From contig JAUTXW010000934.1 of assembly GCA_030620095.1 (NCBI GenBank), positions 37,073 to 101,072 on the forward strand: DNA of 64,000 nt. Direction: 5' to 3'. Of this stretch, positions 11,848 through 22,489 are shown piece after piece. This stretch comes from Kuschelorhynchus macadamiae. Lineage: Eukaryota > Arthropoda > Insecta > Coleoptera > Curculionidae. Positions within the stretch are counted from its first letter, which is position 1. Every line of letters starts with the position of its first letter. The notes under the pieces are model-generated. The model was not told the DNA's origin and made no database searches. It saw only the letters and a list, made by a program, of their open reading frames with translations. The translations under genes were made by a program, and so were the position numbers.

Positions 11848-13272
11848 TATCTCCCGAATAAATCCACTGCCAGATCGACCGACAGATAGGATCTAGAGAC
11901 GCTCAAAAGCAAAAATCTCTAAGGTGGATATTTTTTCCGGAGAAGTATTGCGAAAAATTGCACATATTTGTTTTTTTTTTTTTTGTAAAATGTAAAGTAG
12001 ATCACGCATAAAATTACCTATTTGACAACCAGAAGACAAACCGCCTAGAACAAAAAGAAAGTCGCCGAGATTCTCGTCGTTTGTTCCATTTCTGACTTTG
12101 CAAACACGTTCTGTTACCATACCGAGCGAACTAAGTAAACAAAATCTGAAGTGTATTTATATAGCAAGCTTCACGGGTACATACGTTTTCCAGCATTCGG
12201 GATCGGGCCACAAATTTCCCCAAGGAAGAACGTCACATAAATTTTATCGGAGATGTTGCTAATATGCATTTTGGACTAAATCTCGGAACCTGCATACACA
12301 GACTAAAAGGGAAGGCAAGATTTACGACCGACTGATGTGTATGATGGAAACGAAAGTGAGCTTATTTGTAAAAAACCAAATGTTTCGGTTGGTTTCGCTC
12401 CCTAACAAATGTCCCCAATAATATAACAATATTGAAATTGTTTTAAGGGAAAGCACATGGCAACTTACAGATTTAAAGATATAGTGAAGCCAGGGGTGGT
12501 TTGTCCATTGGTTTATTTGCGCAGTGAATACCCAATAAAATATGCGAACATTTAAAAAAATATATAACTATCAACTTTTTTGTATCTATTGCTTAGAAAA
12601 AATAATGTGGCAATAATCGCTTTTTGTCCCCTATGTAACGTGAACAAAATCGCTATATTTTATCATGTTGGCCGCGGCCGAAAATAAATGCTAATCTGTC
12701 AAAAGTGCCAGTTCCGTTCAGATGTGTGCATTTGGTAGATAACTTGATGTGTTATTTGTTTTCCAAGTAAATAATGTAATAGTAATAATAGTTTTTATAT
12801 AATGTGAATTTTTTTGTTTCATCAGTTATGAAAAAATACGCAAAATTGAAATAGCCCATCCAAGTAAGGCCACAAGCGCATAGCAAATATTAAACCTGTA
12901 AATTCTTAAGCGGCCCATGTAAGTGCCATAACAATTTTTGGCTCCAGGCTTTTAGATTGCTCTTATACTTTTATTAAAAATAGATCCATCAGTAACCCCA
13001 TTTTTAATTTTTTTTTCGGATAATAAAATATCACTCATTTTTCATTGTTTTGTTCTCTTTCTTAAAATATACAATTATTTACTAAATATGGTAGACCTGT
13101 TAATGTGAATACTAAATTTTTACCCAAACGCCACTAGCGGAGATTTTAATAATTCGAGTTATGGCATATGCTCTATTATTATCCGATTGCGCACTACCAG
13201 CGCCATTTTTAAACGAATTCCTCGTTAATAATCAGATGAAAAAAATTGTTATTTGGAACACTTTTAGGATTT
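11848..13272. other. Non-coding stretch
   Basis: The first roughly 80 bases are the tail of the AAGATGGCGG family. Beyond that I recognise no gene. The minus-strand frame at 11893-12120 and other short frames have no familiar domain. Confidence 0.4.
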
Positions 13273-13645
13273 GAAAGGATAGCACACAACAAAAGCAAAG
13301 ACAAAGCAACGTGATAAAAAATATCGTAAAAAGGTGTATGAAAATCAGTACCAAAGCAAAATTATTTAAATAAAAAAATATAGAGAAAAATTAAAAATAT
13401 TGGCGGGAAATGACGAAGAATTCAAAGTTCGTAAAAAAATTAAAGAGAGGCACAGGAAAAGATTATATAGAGAAAAAAAAGTCAAAAATGCAAAATAAGG
13501 AATATTTTTTAGCATTCAAAACGCCCCAATCTCTGGTAAAGGCAGTAAAACGGGCAAACAAATTAATGCCGAAAGAAAAGAACAAAAACATTGCAGTTAT
13601 ACATAGGTTACTAGAATTAATAGAGCCATATTTAAAATTACAGAA
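13273..13645 (+). pseudogene. Uncharacterised insect protein family, N-terminal part, interrupted by BEL/Pao element
   Basis: The translation is rich in K/R repeats ('KKYRKKVYENQYQSK', 'KKIKERHRKRLYREKKVKNA') and then carries 'KTPQSLVKAVKRANKLMPK' in another frame. Basic coiled N-termini followed by this K-T-P-Q-S-L-x-K-A-V block are familiar from a multi-copy uncharacterised protein family of insects and other invertebrates. There are frame changes, so it is a pseudogene. Its last codons (near 13640) read in frame across the BEL/Pao insertion into 20447 onward. The function of the family is unknown to me, and it may itself belong to a transposon. Confidence 0.5.
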
Positions 13646-13902
13646 TGTTACGCTGGATGTGTCAGGCAACGTGGCAACAGTGCGCGCTGCGAACGAAGAC
13701 AGGGGGAGAGGAGCAACGAAAAGACCGAGAGTAAAATGGACGTTTTTTTTTATAAATAAAATTAATAATTGTTAGCTTTGTTAGACTTAATAATAATAAA
13801 AGCAGTGTCAGTAAGTGAGTGTTATTATTGTATGGGAGGCAGAAGGTGGTCCTTTGAGAAGGTAAAGGCTAGAACCTCACAACCGAAACACGAAACAAAA
13901 CA
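13646..13902 (+). repeat. 5' LTR of BEL/Pao element
   Basis: 257 bp, 5'-TGTTACGCTGGATG to AACGAAACAAAACA. It is identical to the 3' LTR except at 13697. 'ATAAATAAAATTAATAATTG' and AATAATAATAAAAG tracts in the middle are candidate promoter or polyadenylation sequences, but no start site can be fixed from sequence alone. Confidence 0.93.
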
Positions 13903-14326
13903 TGATCCATTCGAGCCCGATGTGAAGATGGCGGCGGAAACACAGACCAGACATCCAGACCGGTGAGATCGTTATCAATTTTAATTATTATTCCTGATGT
14001 CTCCTATATTTAACCTATCCAACATATTTAGACAAGCTTTTATTTTTTATCACAGTTATTTATCGTATAAAATATTAATCGTTAAAGAATCGTATGTATA
14101 TTTATTTTTCTTTTTTTAAAATAAAAATCGCCTAAAAGTTGCAAGCAGGTTATACAAAGCTGATTATCGTAAATCGGACGTACCTAATCGTAATTAGCAA
14201 AAATTTAGTCAAAAGCATATACCAAATTTAATGCATCGTCAGCCAAAGAACAAAACAGTCGCAGTCGTATCGAACTAAAAATCATATATTAATCGTATTT
14301 ATCGTAATTTAATCGTAAACATAATC
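13903..14326 (+). promoter_or_regulatory. BEL/Pao leader with putative primer binding site
   Basis: Immediately after the LTR comes TGATCCATTCGAGCCCG, whose TTCGAGCCC part looks like the complement of a tRNA T-arm. This is the expected primer-binding position, but I cannot assign the tRNA. An AAGATGGCGGC motif follows at 13925-13935. 'CCGGTGAGATCG' near 13960 resembles a splice donor. The rest is AT-rich untranslated leader up to the gag ATG. Confidence 0.5.
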
Positions 14327-15976
14327 ATGCCTACACGTAAATCGACCAAGAAAAACGCGAAAATATCGACAGAAGAAGTTCTAGACACCAACGAAAGTCA
14401 AATAGAAGAACTATGGCACGCGAGAGAAGTTATTACAGAAAGATTAAAAAGGTTTTTAACGTTTTTGGAAATTGAATCGGGAAAAGGTACAGAAAATATA
14501 GATAGGTTTCAGATCGAATGCAGATTAAAAAGCGTAGAGGAGGATTTTTCGGAGTACGACACGATACAAACGCGTTTAGAATTTTTAGATAAGCGAACGA
14601 AAAATGACAGGTTAGATACCGAATCGATTTTTTATAACAATATATCGCAGGCAAAAAAATTAATTGCTGGTGTTCATGATTTAAAGCAAAGTAAAAGCAT
14701 CAACACAGCCGGCAACGTTGTCGCGGGTCAGCTGAGTTTCGGAGCAGGTGCAGGGTCGCGGGTTCCAGCCGGGCTGAGCGTGGTTGCCAGTTCCAAACTA
14801 CCGGACTTAAATCTTCCAACGTTTCACGGAAAGTATGAGAGTTGGTATAGTTTTAAGGATGTTTTTAAGGCAGTTGTAGATAGTAGACAGGACGTAAGTG
14901 ATATTAACAAACTTTTGATTTTAAAATCGTGTTTAAAAGATGATGCGGCGGTTTTAATTGAGTCCTTGGAGTTAATCGATAGCAATTATATAATAGCTTG
15001 GGACATTTTAAATCAAAGATTTGATCATAAAAGAGCCATCGTAAATACCCATGTAAACGCAATTTTATTTAACATACCAACGGTAACTCGTCAATCACCA
15101 AGCCATTTAAGAAAATTACTAGATAGCTTGCATCAACATTTATCGGCACTCGAAAAACTACAATTACCCGTAAAGCACTGGGATGCACTTCTTATTCCGT
15201 TAACCTTACAAAAAATCGACGATTATACAAGAAGAGAATGGGAAAACAAACAAACAGACCAAGACAAAATGCCCACTTTCAAAGAATTTAAAGACTTTTT
15301 AACAAAAAAATGTTTTACAATGAAAGCGGTAACGAGTATCGAACAAACCAAAAAATCATCACAAACTAACATACAGAATTTTAACGCCTAAAAACAAAAC
15401 TATCAACATCAATATCAGAAAAGAGTTTCTTGTCCAATCACCCAGCAAACGAATTTTGACAAAAACGCACAACAAAATCAAAACGTTGCAACATGTTATG
15501 TATGCAATCAAAAACACTTTTTATATCAATGCCCTACATTTTTAAATTTGCCTTTAAACGAAAAATATAACAAAATAAACCAAAATAAACTCTGTAGCAA
15601 TTGTTTAAGACCCGGACATTCTAAATCAAACTGTTTTGCAAGAGGTTGTAAAAAATGCAATTTAAAACACAACTCAGCGTTACACGTAGATAATTATCGT
15701 CAAAATATCCAAAACCCAACGCGAAGTAATTTTCAAAACCAAAATAATGTTTCAACCAATTCGCCCCAATTTCAAATAAATCCAAGTTTCCAAAGAAGTA
15801 CAACCGGCAACACCGCACCACACCAACAGCTAACCAATGCTCAGTCTGCGAACCCCCACCATGTTCCTATCCGAGATGCAGCATTAACCGGCGCTAGCTG
15901 TAGCGGGAGCGGAAAAATTTCAACCAGTCGACAGGGCGCACGTTCGCAAGTTGCGATACTCGATGGGCGTAATTGA
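14327..15976 (+). pseudogene. gag: BEL/Pao gag (one in-frame stop)
   Basis: Gag packages the element RNA into cytoplasmic particles. The ATG at 14327 opens a 354-residue frame with a K/R-rich start. The coiled N-terminal region is followed by the BEL/Pao gag core 'LPDLNLPTFHGKYESWYSF' near residue 160 and 'FKDVFKAVVD', then 'FLTKKCFTMKA'. A TAA at 15389-15391 ends it. The same frame continues to 15976 and encodes zinc knuckles: C-x2-C-x3-H-x4-C from 15494, then 'CSNCLRPGHSKSNC' and 'CKKCNLKHNSALH'. The stop thus separates capsid-like and nucleocapsid-like parts in an otherwise continuous frame. Nucleocapsid function would be lost unless the stop is bypassed. Confidence 0.88.
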
Positions 15977-18900
15977 ACAGAATGATTCGGAATTCACGGA
16001 AAATAATGAAAGTTACGTAGATACGGACATACCAGCACAAATTTACAACCAAAAAACTTTTACACATGCAACTATTTATACTAATCAATGTTTACTTTCC
16101 ACGGCAAGGGTTTTAATTTTAAATAATCAAAATATTTGGATAAAATGTAACGCACTCTTAGATAATGCATCACAATCGAATTTAATAAGCAAAAATTTAT
16201 GCGATAAACTTAATTTACCGTACGAAAAAATTGATATACCATTATCGGGAGTAGGACAAATCGAGACAAAAATAATTGGCAGAACAAATACTTGCATAAA
16301 ATCAAAATTTACTAATTTTCAGGCTAAATTACAGTTTTTAATATTGCCAAAAGTGACGGAAAAATTACCGCTTATAGGGTTTGATAAAATGCGCATCAAC
16401 ATACCAAAAAACATACAATTAGCAGATGAAAACTTTAACGAACCAAAAGACATAGATTTATTGATCGGCGCTGAAATATTTTTTGACTTATTAAAAGATG
16501 GTAGGATGAGGTTAGGAAGCGACAGGCCCATTTTACAAGATACACACTTGGGATGGGTAATTACCGAAAATTTAAATTTTTGTGTAAACACGACTTTAAA
16601 TAAAAAACAAAATCAAGTATGTAACGTATCAGCGAATATATCGAATAGACAATTATATGATTTATTAACAAAGTTTTGGCAAATAGAGGAACTAGATACA
16701 AAACATGATTTATCAAAAAACGAACAATACTGCGAAAATTACTTTAAAGAAACCATGAAACGCGACGAACAAGGTATTTTTGTCGTAAAATATCCTTTTA
16801 ACCAAGACTGTGAAAGAGAGTTAGGTGATTCAAAAACGACGGCAATAAAACGGTTTAGGAGTTTAGAAACGAGATTAATGAAAAATAGCGATTTAAAAGA
16901 ACAATACGTAGAGTTTATGCGTGAGTATGAGTCACTAGGACACATGACGTTTAAAGGGACATTAGACATGGACAAATCGATCGAAAACAAATCCTACTTT
17001 TTACCTCACACAGCAGTACTTAGAGAGGGCTCGTTAACTACGAAATGCCGCGTAGTTTTCGATGCAAGTGCGAAAACCAGTACAGGTATATCATTTAATG
17101 AAAAAATTTTACCGGGACCGACGGTACAAGACGATCTTTTTTCAATATTGTTACGATTAAGACTAAGAAAACACGTTTTAAGCGCGGACGTAAAAATGAT
17201 GTTTAGGTGTATAAAAATCGATCCAAGCGAACGTTGTTATCAAAAAATTATATGGCGTGAAAATCCTGAAGAAGAAATGAGAGTTTATGAATTAAACACG
17301 GTAACGTATGGAACAACAAGCGCACCTTTCCTAGCAACGAGATGGCTAAATGAGTTAGCCATTCAAAATGGAAATAAGTACCCAATAACGTCAAAAATTA
17401 TAAAAAAATCATTTTATATGGATGATTTACTGATAAGTTTAGACACGGAACAAGAATGCATTGAAAGATACCACGAGCTATCGCAAATTTTATCAAGTTC
17501 AAGTTTCGAACTGAGAAAGTGGTCATCAAACAACAAAAACATTTTAAATTATATTTTACAAAACACGGATAGCACGGATGAAAACTTAGTGTTGTTTCAC
17601 GATAAAAAAGAGCTAAAAACGTTAGGGCTGACTTGGGAAGCGAACAGCGGCGTGTTAAAATACGCGATGACTTTAACTATAAACCAAAGTAAAATAACAA
17701 AACGCACCATTTTGTCAGTAATCGCGCAGATTTTCGATCCTCTGGGTTTAGTGGGTCCCGCGATAATAAGAGCCAAGCTGATTATCCAACAGTTGTGGCA
17801 TTTAAAAATCGACTGGGATCAAGATATTCCCGCGGATTTAAAAAATATTTGGCTGGAGTTTATAACGCAAATCGAACATCTTAAACATATAAAAATTGAC
17901 AGACACGTTTTACTACCAAATGTACAAAAAATCGAGTTATATGGTTTCTCTGACAGTTCGGAGAAGGCGTACGGCGCGTGCATATACTTAGGTTCTATCG
18001 TAGATGGTAAGAAGGTAGTTAGATTATTAACAGCCAAATCAAGGGTAGCACCTCTGAAAAAAGTAACGCTACCAAGGCTTGAACTACTAGCAGCGCATTT
18101 GTTAGCGGAACTTGTTTATAAAGTAAAGAATACCCTAGATGTAACTATTTCGAGTACTATTTTGTTCACAGACTCGACAATTGTATTAGCATGGCTTAGG
18201 CACGAGCCTTGCAACTTAAAAACCTTTGTTGCAAATCGCGTATCAAAAATAATGGATGTTTCGAAAATCCAGGAGTGGCGACATGTTAAAAGCAGCGATA
18301 ACGCGGCAGATGTTATCTCGAGAGGACTTAATCCTAAAGACTTATGTGACAATCATATTTGGTTTAACGGACCTGAATTTTTACAAAAAAAAACCCTTAA
18401 TGAAGATTTTGAATTTGAACCTACATCTGAAAATTTACCGGAACTGAAAATAAACAAAATTACACTTCATACCCGTGAAGATACAAATAAAAAAGAATTT
18501 GACATTTTTCAAAGGTCTTCAACATACTCCCTTTTATTAAAGGTTATAGGTTATATTTTAAGGTTTAAAACTCAATGTTTAAAACAAACTAAACTTACTT
18601 CTAAAATTTTAACAGTTAAAGAATTAAACGATGCAGAACAAATATTAATAAAAATTGCCCAAAGTCGAGTTTTTAAATCAGAAATTCAAAATTTAAAAAA
18701 TAACATTCAAGTAAATAAGAATAGTAAACTTTACAATTTAAATCCTTTTTTAGACAAACAAAACGTTTTAAGAGTTGGTGGCAGGATAAGAAAATCAAAA
18801 TTAATTAAGTTTGAACAAAAGCACCCCATAATCTTACCGTATAAACATAGATTAACGAATTTAATTATTCTTGATCAACATTTAAAAAATTTACATGCAG

Positions 18901-19079
18901 GTACGCAAAACTTACTTTCTATCATTAGACTTACCTTTTGGCTAATTCGAGGAAAAAACTCAGTAAAACAAGTTTTACAGTCTTGCATTAGATGTTACAA
19001 GGTGAATCCAAAACCTTGTAAAAATTTAATGGGTGAACTACCTAGCGAAAGAGTTACCCCAAGTCAATTGTGGAGTTGA
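15888..19079 (+). CDS. pol: BEL/Pao pol: protease, reverse transcriptase, RNase H, start of integrase
   Basis: The frame opens at 15888, overlapping the gag frame by about 90 nt in the +1 frame. No upstream ATG is needed, because pol is normally made as a Gag-Pol fusion. Order: aspartic protease at 'ALLDNASQSNLIS' (a DNAS active-site variant instead of the usual D-S/T-G), and RT from 'KCRVVFDASAKTS' through 'LSADVKMMF' to the YMDD box at 17415-17426. RNase H follows with 'GFSDSSEKAYGACIY', 'LPRLELLAAHLLAEL', 'LFTDSTIVLAWL' and 'DNAADVISRG', and the integrase zinc domain with 'HAGTQNLLSIIR' and 'SCIRCYK'. It stops at 19079 through a frameshift just before the integrase core. It could be intact apart from this break. 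Confidence 0.92.
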   Translation, partial: PALAVAGAEKFQPVDRAHVRKLRYSMGVIEQNDSEFTENNESYVDTDIPAQIYNQKTFTHATIYTNQCLLSTARVLILNNQNIWIKCNALLDNASQSNLISKNLCDKLNLPYEKIDIPLSGVGQIETKIIGRTNTCIKSKFTNFQAKLQFLILPKVTEKLPLIGFDKMRINIPKNIQLADENFNEPKDIDLLIGAEIFFDLLKDGRMRLGSDRPILQDTHLGWVITENLNFCVNTTLNKKQNQVCNVSANISNRQLYDLLTKFWQIEELDTKHDLSKNEQYCENYFKETMKRDEQGIFVVKYPFNQDCERELGDSKTTAIKRFRSLETRLMKNSDLKEQYVEFMREYESLGHMTFKGTLDMDKSIENKSYFLPHTAVLREGSLTTKCRVVFDASAKTSTGISFNEKILPGPTVQDDLFSILLRLRLRKHVLSADVKMMFRCIKIDPSERCYQKIIWRENPEEEMRVYELNTVTYGTTSAPFLATRWLNELAIQNGNKYPITSKIIKKSFYMDDLLISLDTEQECIERYHELSQILSSSSFELRKWSSNNKNILNYILQNTDSTDENLVLFHDKKELKTLGLTWEANSGVLKYAMTLTINQSKITKRTILSVIAQIFDPLGLVGPAIIRAKLIIQQLWHLKIDWDQDIPADLKNIWLEFITQIEHLKHIKIDRHVLLPNVQKIELYGFSDSSEKAYGACIYLGSIVDGKKVVRLLTAKSRVAPLKKVTLPRLELLAAHLLAELVYKVKNTLDVTISSTILFTDSTIVLAWLRHEPCNLKTFVANRVSKIMDVSKIQEWRHVKSSDNAADVISRGLNPKDLCDNHIWFNGPEFLQKKTLNEDFEFEPTSENLPELKINKITLHTREDTNKKEFDIFQRSSTYSLLLKVIGYILRFKTQCLKQTKLTSKILTVKELNDAEQILIKIAQSRVFKSEIQNLKNNIQVNKNSKLYNLNPFLDKQNVLRVGGRIRKSKLIKFEQKHPIILPYKHRLTNLIILDQHLKNLHAGTQNLLSIIRLTFWLIRGKNSVKQVLQSCIRCYKVNPKPCKNLMGELPSERVTPSQLWS

Positions 19080-20010
19080 CTACGCCGGACCAATTTTAGT
19101 GAAGCAAGGTTTATTGCGCAGAAGTCAACCAGTTAAGGCATATATTTGCATATTTGTTTGCTTTGCGACTCGCGCGATTCACATAGAATTAGCAACAAAT
19201 TTGACGACAGACAGTTTCCTGAACGTATTAAAAAGATTTTGTGCCAGGCGGGGTAAACCGACAAATATATATTCAGACAATGGTTTGAATTTCATTGGTG
19301 CCAAGAATTATTTTGTTGAGCTTTACAATTTAATAAATGATCGGGATCACATTGAAAAAGTTACTCGGTTTTTAGCTGACGATCAAATAGTTTGGCATTT
19401 CATTCCCGCGAGATCGGCTCACATGGGTGGCCTTTGGGAGGCTGCCGTAAAATCCGCAAAGTATCACCTCAAGCGAGTTTTAGGTGAATCTTTGTTAACA
19501 TTTGAAGAAATGTATACGCTTTTGGTTCAAATAGAGGCCTGTTTAAATTCCCGGCCCTTGACCTCTATTTCTGATGACCCCCAAGATTTTTTACCCTTGA
19601 CTCCATCCCATTTTTTAATTGGAGAAAACATGGCTGGTCCTCCAGAACACGAATTTAGAAGCATGAAGATGTCCAGGTTGAATAGGTATCAGCGTCTTCA
19701 GCAAATCTATCAGCATTTTTGGGATCGATGGGCGCAAGATTATTTGCACCATTTGCAAATCAGAACAAGGTGGAAAACTGACATTAAGCAACCGCTCCTT
19801 AAAGTTGGTGCCTTGGTTTTGTTAGTGGAGGAAAATCTACCACCACTGAAATGGCCGTTGGCAAGAGTAGTGGAGTTACATAGAGGCGGTGATAACATTA
19901 TTAGAGTAATCTCAGTATGTTTACCTAATGGAAACGTGACTAAAAGAGCCATTACAAAAATTTGTATCTTACCCCTTGAGGATGAAGATGAAGAATCGTA
20001 TCAGGTTTAA
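19033..20010 (+). pseudogene. BEL/Pao integrase core, shifted frame
   Basis: Continues pol in the next frame after a small indel near 19060. Integrase core motifs are visible: 'VDYAGPI', 'ATRAIHIELATNLTTDSF' (first catalytic D region), 'IYSDNGLNFIGAKNYF' (second D) and 'SAHMGGLWEAAVKSAKYHL' leading to the E. The C-terminus carries 'LLKVGALVLLVEENLPPLKW' (GPF/chromodomain-like position) and 'RAITKICILPLED'. The family joins cDNA to chromosomal DNA. The listed start is not a true initiation codon, and the frame simply overlaps the upstream pol frame. Confidence 0.9.
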
Positions 20011-20184
20011 GTTATCCAGTTCGGGCCTAGTCTCCAAAAGTTCATATTAAAGAAGAAGTTGGACATTATTAGTGTTAGTTTAGTTTCAATTCAGTTCTAA
20101 CTTGTATTACTTTACCTACCGTTCGTCAAAAGTTCTTCCACATAACTATTATTTTGAAAAGTGGACTTTTCAAGGCGGGCGGCA
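20011..20184 (+). promoter_or_regulatory. BEL/Pao 3' untranslated region and polypurine tract
   Basis: A non-coding stretch between the integrase stop and the 3' LTR. The purine-rich AAGGCGGGCGGCA directly before the LTR (about 20172-20184) occupies the polypurine tract position that primes plus-strand synthesis. Confidence 0.55.
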
Positions 20185-20441
20185 TGTTACGCTGGATGTG
20201 TCAGGCAACGTGGCAACAGTGCGCGCTGCGAACGACGACAGGGGGAGAGGAGCAACGAAAAGACCGAGAGTAAAATGGACGTTTTTTTTTATAAATAAAA
20301 TTAATAATTGTTAGCTTTGTTAGACTTAATAATAATAAAAGCAGTGTCAGTAAGTGAGTGTTATTATTGTATGGGAGGCAGAAGGTGGTCCTTTGAGAAG
20401 GTAAAGGCTAGAACCTCACAACCGAAACACGAAACAAAACA
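20185..20441 (+). repeat. 3' LTR of BEL/Pao element
   Basis: 257 bp, TG...CA, and the same as the 5' LTR except for one base at 20236. It is followed directly by the CAGAA target duplication. Confidence 0.93.
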
Positions 20442-20446
20442 CAGAA

Positions 20447-20800
20447 TATTAAGGAGATATCTGGTCTGACAGTTAGTTCTTGGAATAAGTTATCTTTGGA
20501 GATAACTGAAAAGGTGAAAGCTTTTTACCTGCGAAAGGATATAATTAGAGTAGCCCTTGTTCTTAAAGATCAGGTTAGCAGAAAACTCAGAAATACAAAT
20601 AGAGTTAAGCAAACTTTATGAGCTACGACCTACTTTTCTCTTGCCTATATACCAAACACCACACAATATTTGTGTATGTAAGAACCTTGCTAACATTTTT
20701 TTTATTCTTGAGATGCTTAGCAAGTTATTTTGCAAATTGATTTTGCTGAGAATCTTAAGCTTATGTCACAAAATGAAATTTATTCATTTTCTGTAGTAAG
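20447..20800 (+). pseudogene. Uncharacterised insect protein family, C-terminal part, after the BEL/Pao insertion
   Basis: Continues the protein broken at 13645. Removing the element plus one CAGAA keeps the same frame, which then reads 'NIKEISGLTVSSWNKLSLEI' and 'TEKVKAFYLRKDIIR'. After a frame change it carries 'LYELRPTFLLPIYQTPHN' and 'ICVCKNLANIFFILEMLSK'. The L-R-P then P-H-N-x-C-x-C-K pattern with following N is the recognisable signature of the family (compare T-x-x-F-Y-x-R-D-D-I-S-R upstream of it). The domain's function is unknown to me. Degenerate. Confidence 0.55.
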
Positions 20801-20837
20801 CAATTATTTAACAAATGATAAATATTCTGATTTATAA

Positions 20838-21962
20838 ATGCCTTACATTTTTGATAGATTGTCTCATCAGCAACGCATGGAAACGCCCTGGTATAAGGTC
20901 GGAAATAAGGTTGTTATACTAGACAAAACAGATTATCTTGAAAGAGTAGACCATCTGATTCAAACTGGTCTCTATGATTTAACTGAGAAGAACTCATTAT
21001 CAGAAATGATAACAGAAGTAAAAAATACCTTAAAACTCTATAAAAACCTTGTGTCCGATAAACTAAAATTTAAACTAACACATAGTATCCCACAGTTATC
21101 TAAACTGTATTGCCTTCCCAAAATCCATAAACCTGGGAAGTCCATGAGACTTATTGTTTCAGCTGTTGGATCACCAACATAAAATATTTCAAAATGGTTA
21201 GTAGAAGAATTCAGCAGATTAAATATCTGGTACGATAACTTTAAGGTTACTAACTCGTTAGAATTCTTAGATAAAATTAAGAATGTTCACTTAAAAGAAG
21301 GTGAAATTTTAATATCTTTTGATGTAAGCTCATTGTTTCCTAATATACCCATACCACTAGCTTTAGAGTACCTAAAGGAACTACTTGAAATCAATAATTT
21401 GAAGAAAGAAATTATTGATGAATATTTACTTCTTACAAAATTGTGTATGAATCAAAATTTTTTTCAGTTCAACAATAAATATTATAGACAACTTGAGGGA
21501 ACTGCGATGGGCAATTGCTTATCTCCGTTCCTTGCAAATTTGTTTATGGGTAGATTAGAAATCCAGTTTAAAAAAGAACTCAAGTATTTCCCAAGGGTGT
21601 GGTGTAGATACGTAGACGACATATTTGCTATTTTTGATACTAAAACAGAAAATTTGGACACTTTCTTAGAAACATTAAACAATAAATATTCTTCTATTAA
21701 TTTTACGTACGAAAAGTAGAAGACTAAGCAATTACCTTTTCTCGACACCTTAGTTATTAGAAATAACTCACAACACAAAATAGCAGTATTCGATTTCTTA
21801 ACTCACAGGTTAGTCAATTTTCCATTAAGTAAAGAACGTTTTAACAATGAAATGAATCGGATTAAAAATATAGCTAAAAGTAATGGATATAATCATAATT
21901 TTGTACATAAATTAGTAAATAGACATAAGCATAAGAAAATGTTAAAAGATGTCACTACTCTT
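20838..21962 (+). pseudogene. PLE reverse transcriptase, two in-frame stops
   Basis: Family role: copies element RNA using an exposed DNA 3' end. Motifs in one frame: 'KVVILDKTDYLERVDHL', 'LYCLPKIHKPGKSMRLIVS', 'FDVSSLFPNIPIPLALEYL', 'GTAMGNCLSPFLANLFMG' and the catalytic 'RYVDDIFAIF' near 21607. In-frame stops at 21180-21182 and 21717-21719 break the frame. It resumes after each until a TGA near 21976, where the frame changes into the endonuclease part. The frame otherwise stays readable, so decay is moderate. Confidence 0.85.
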
Positions 21963-21965
21963 CAC

Positions 21966-22435
21966 CTGAGGCTCTGAGAGGTTTAGAAACAGTATTTAAA
22001 AACGCAGGTTTTAGAGTAGCCTACAAAACAGAGAACAGTTTGAAAAATCTCCTTGGAAACCCTAAAGACAAAGTCGACTTAACAGAGAGGAGTGGCATCT
22101 ATGAAATTAGCTGTAATGACTGCGATCTAAAATATGTTGGGCAAACTAAACGCTCCATAAACATTCGTTTTAAAGAACACATGGCACATTTAAGATACGG
22201 AAGAACAGAAAAGTCAAGCGTTGCCCAACATGCTTTAGAAAACAATCACCAAAAAGGAATAAATAATCTTAAGTTGATTAAAAATGTATCTAATAATAGA
22301 TTATTGGATGCATTTGAGAGTATAGAAATAGTTAAATGTGGTAAGAGAGCACTAAATAAAGACAGAGGGCCTATTCCCTATAGTCCTCTCTATTGTTTAC
22401 TTGACAACGGTGCAGTCGGGCGCAACCAAGTGTGA
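21966..22435 (+). pseudogene. PLE GIY-YIG endonuclease domain
   Basis: In a frame different from the RT, 'SGIYEISCNDCDLKYVGQTK' shows the GIY and YVG halves of the GIY-YIG motif plus the family's C-x2-C pair, then 'RSINIRFKEHMAHLRYG' with the conserved R and H, and 'SVAQHALENNH'. The domain nicks target DNA for PLE insertion. It is intact as a domain but out of frame with the RT and so not expressed as the normal fusion. Confidence 0.85.
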
Positions 22436-22489
22436 CCATATTTACCTATAAATAGTCTCGGTTAGGATAAGTTACTTTAGTTTATATCA

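Larger units (their letters stand above)
13646..20441 (+). mobile_element. BEL/Pao LTR retrotransposon, nearly full length, lightly broken
   Basis: A 6,796-bp element with two 257-bp LTRs beginning TG and ending CA, flanked by the 5-bp target duplication CAGAA (13641-13645 and 20442-20446). The internal region codes, in order, for Gag with zinc knuckles, aspartic protease, reverse transcriptase, RNase H and integrase, the standard BEL/Pao order. I find a single mismatch between the LTRs (13697 A against 20236 C), so the insertion is recent. It nevertheless carries one stop in gag and two frame changes (gag/pol and in integrase). No env-like ORF is present. Confidence 0.93.
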
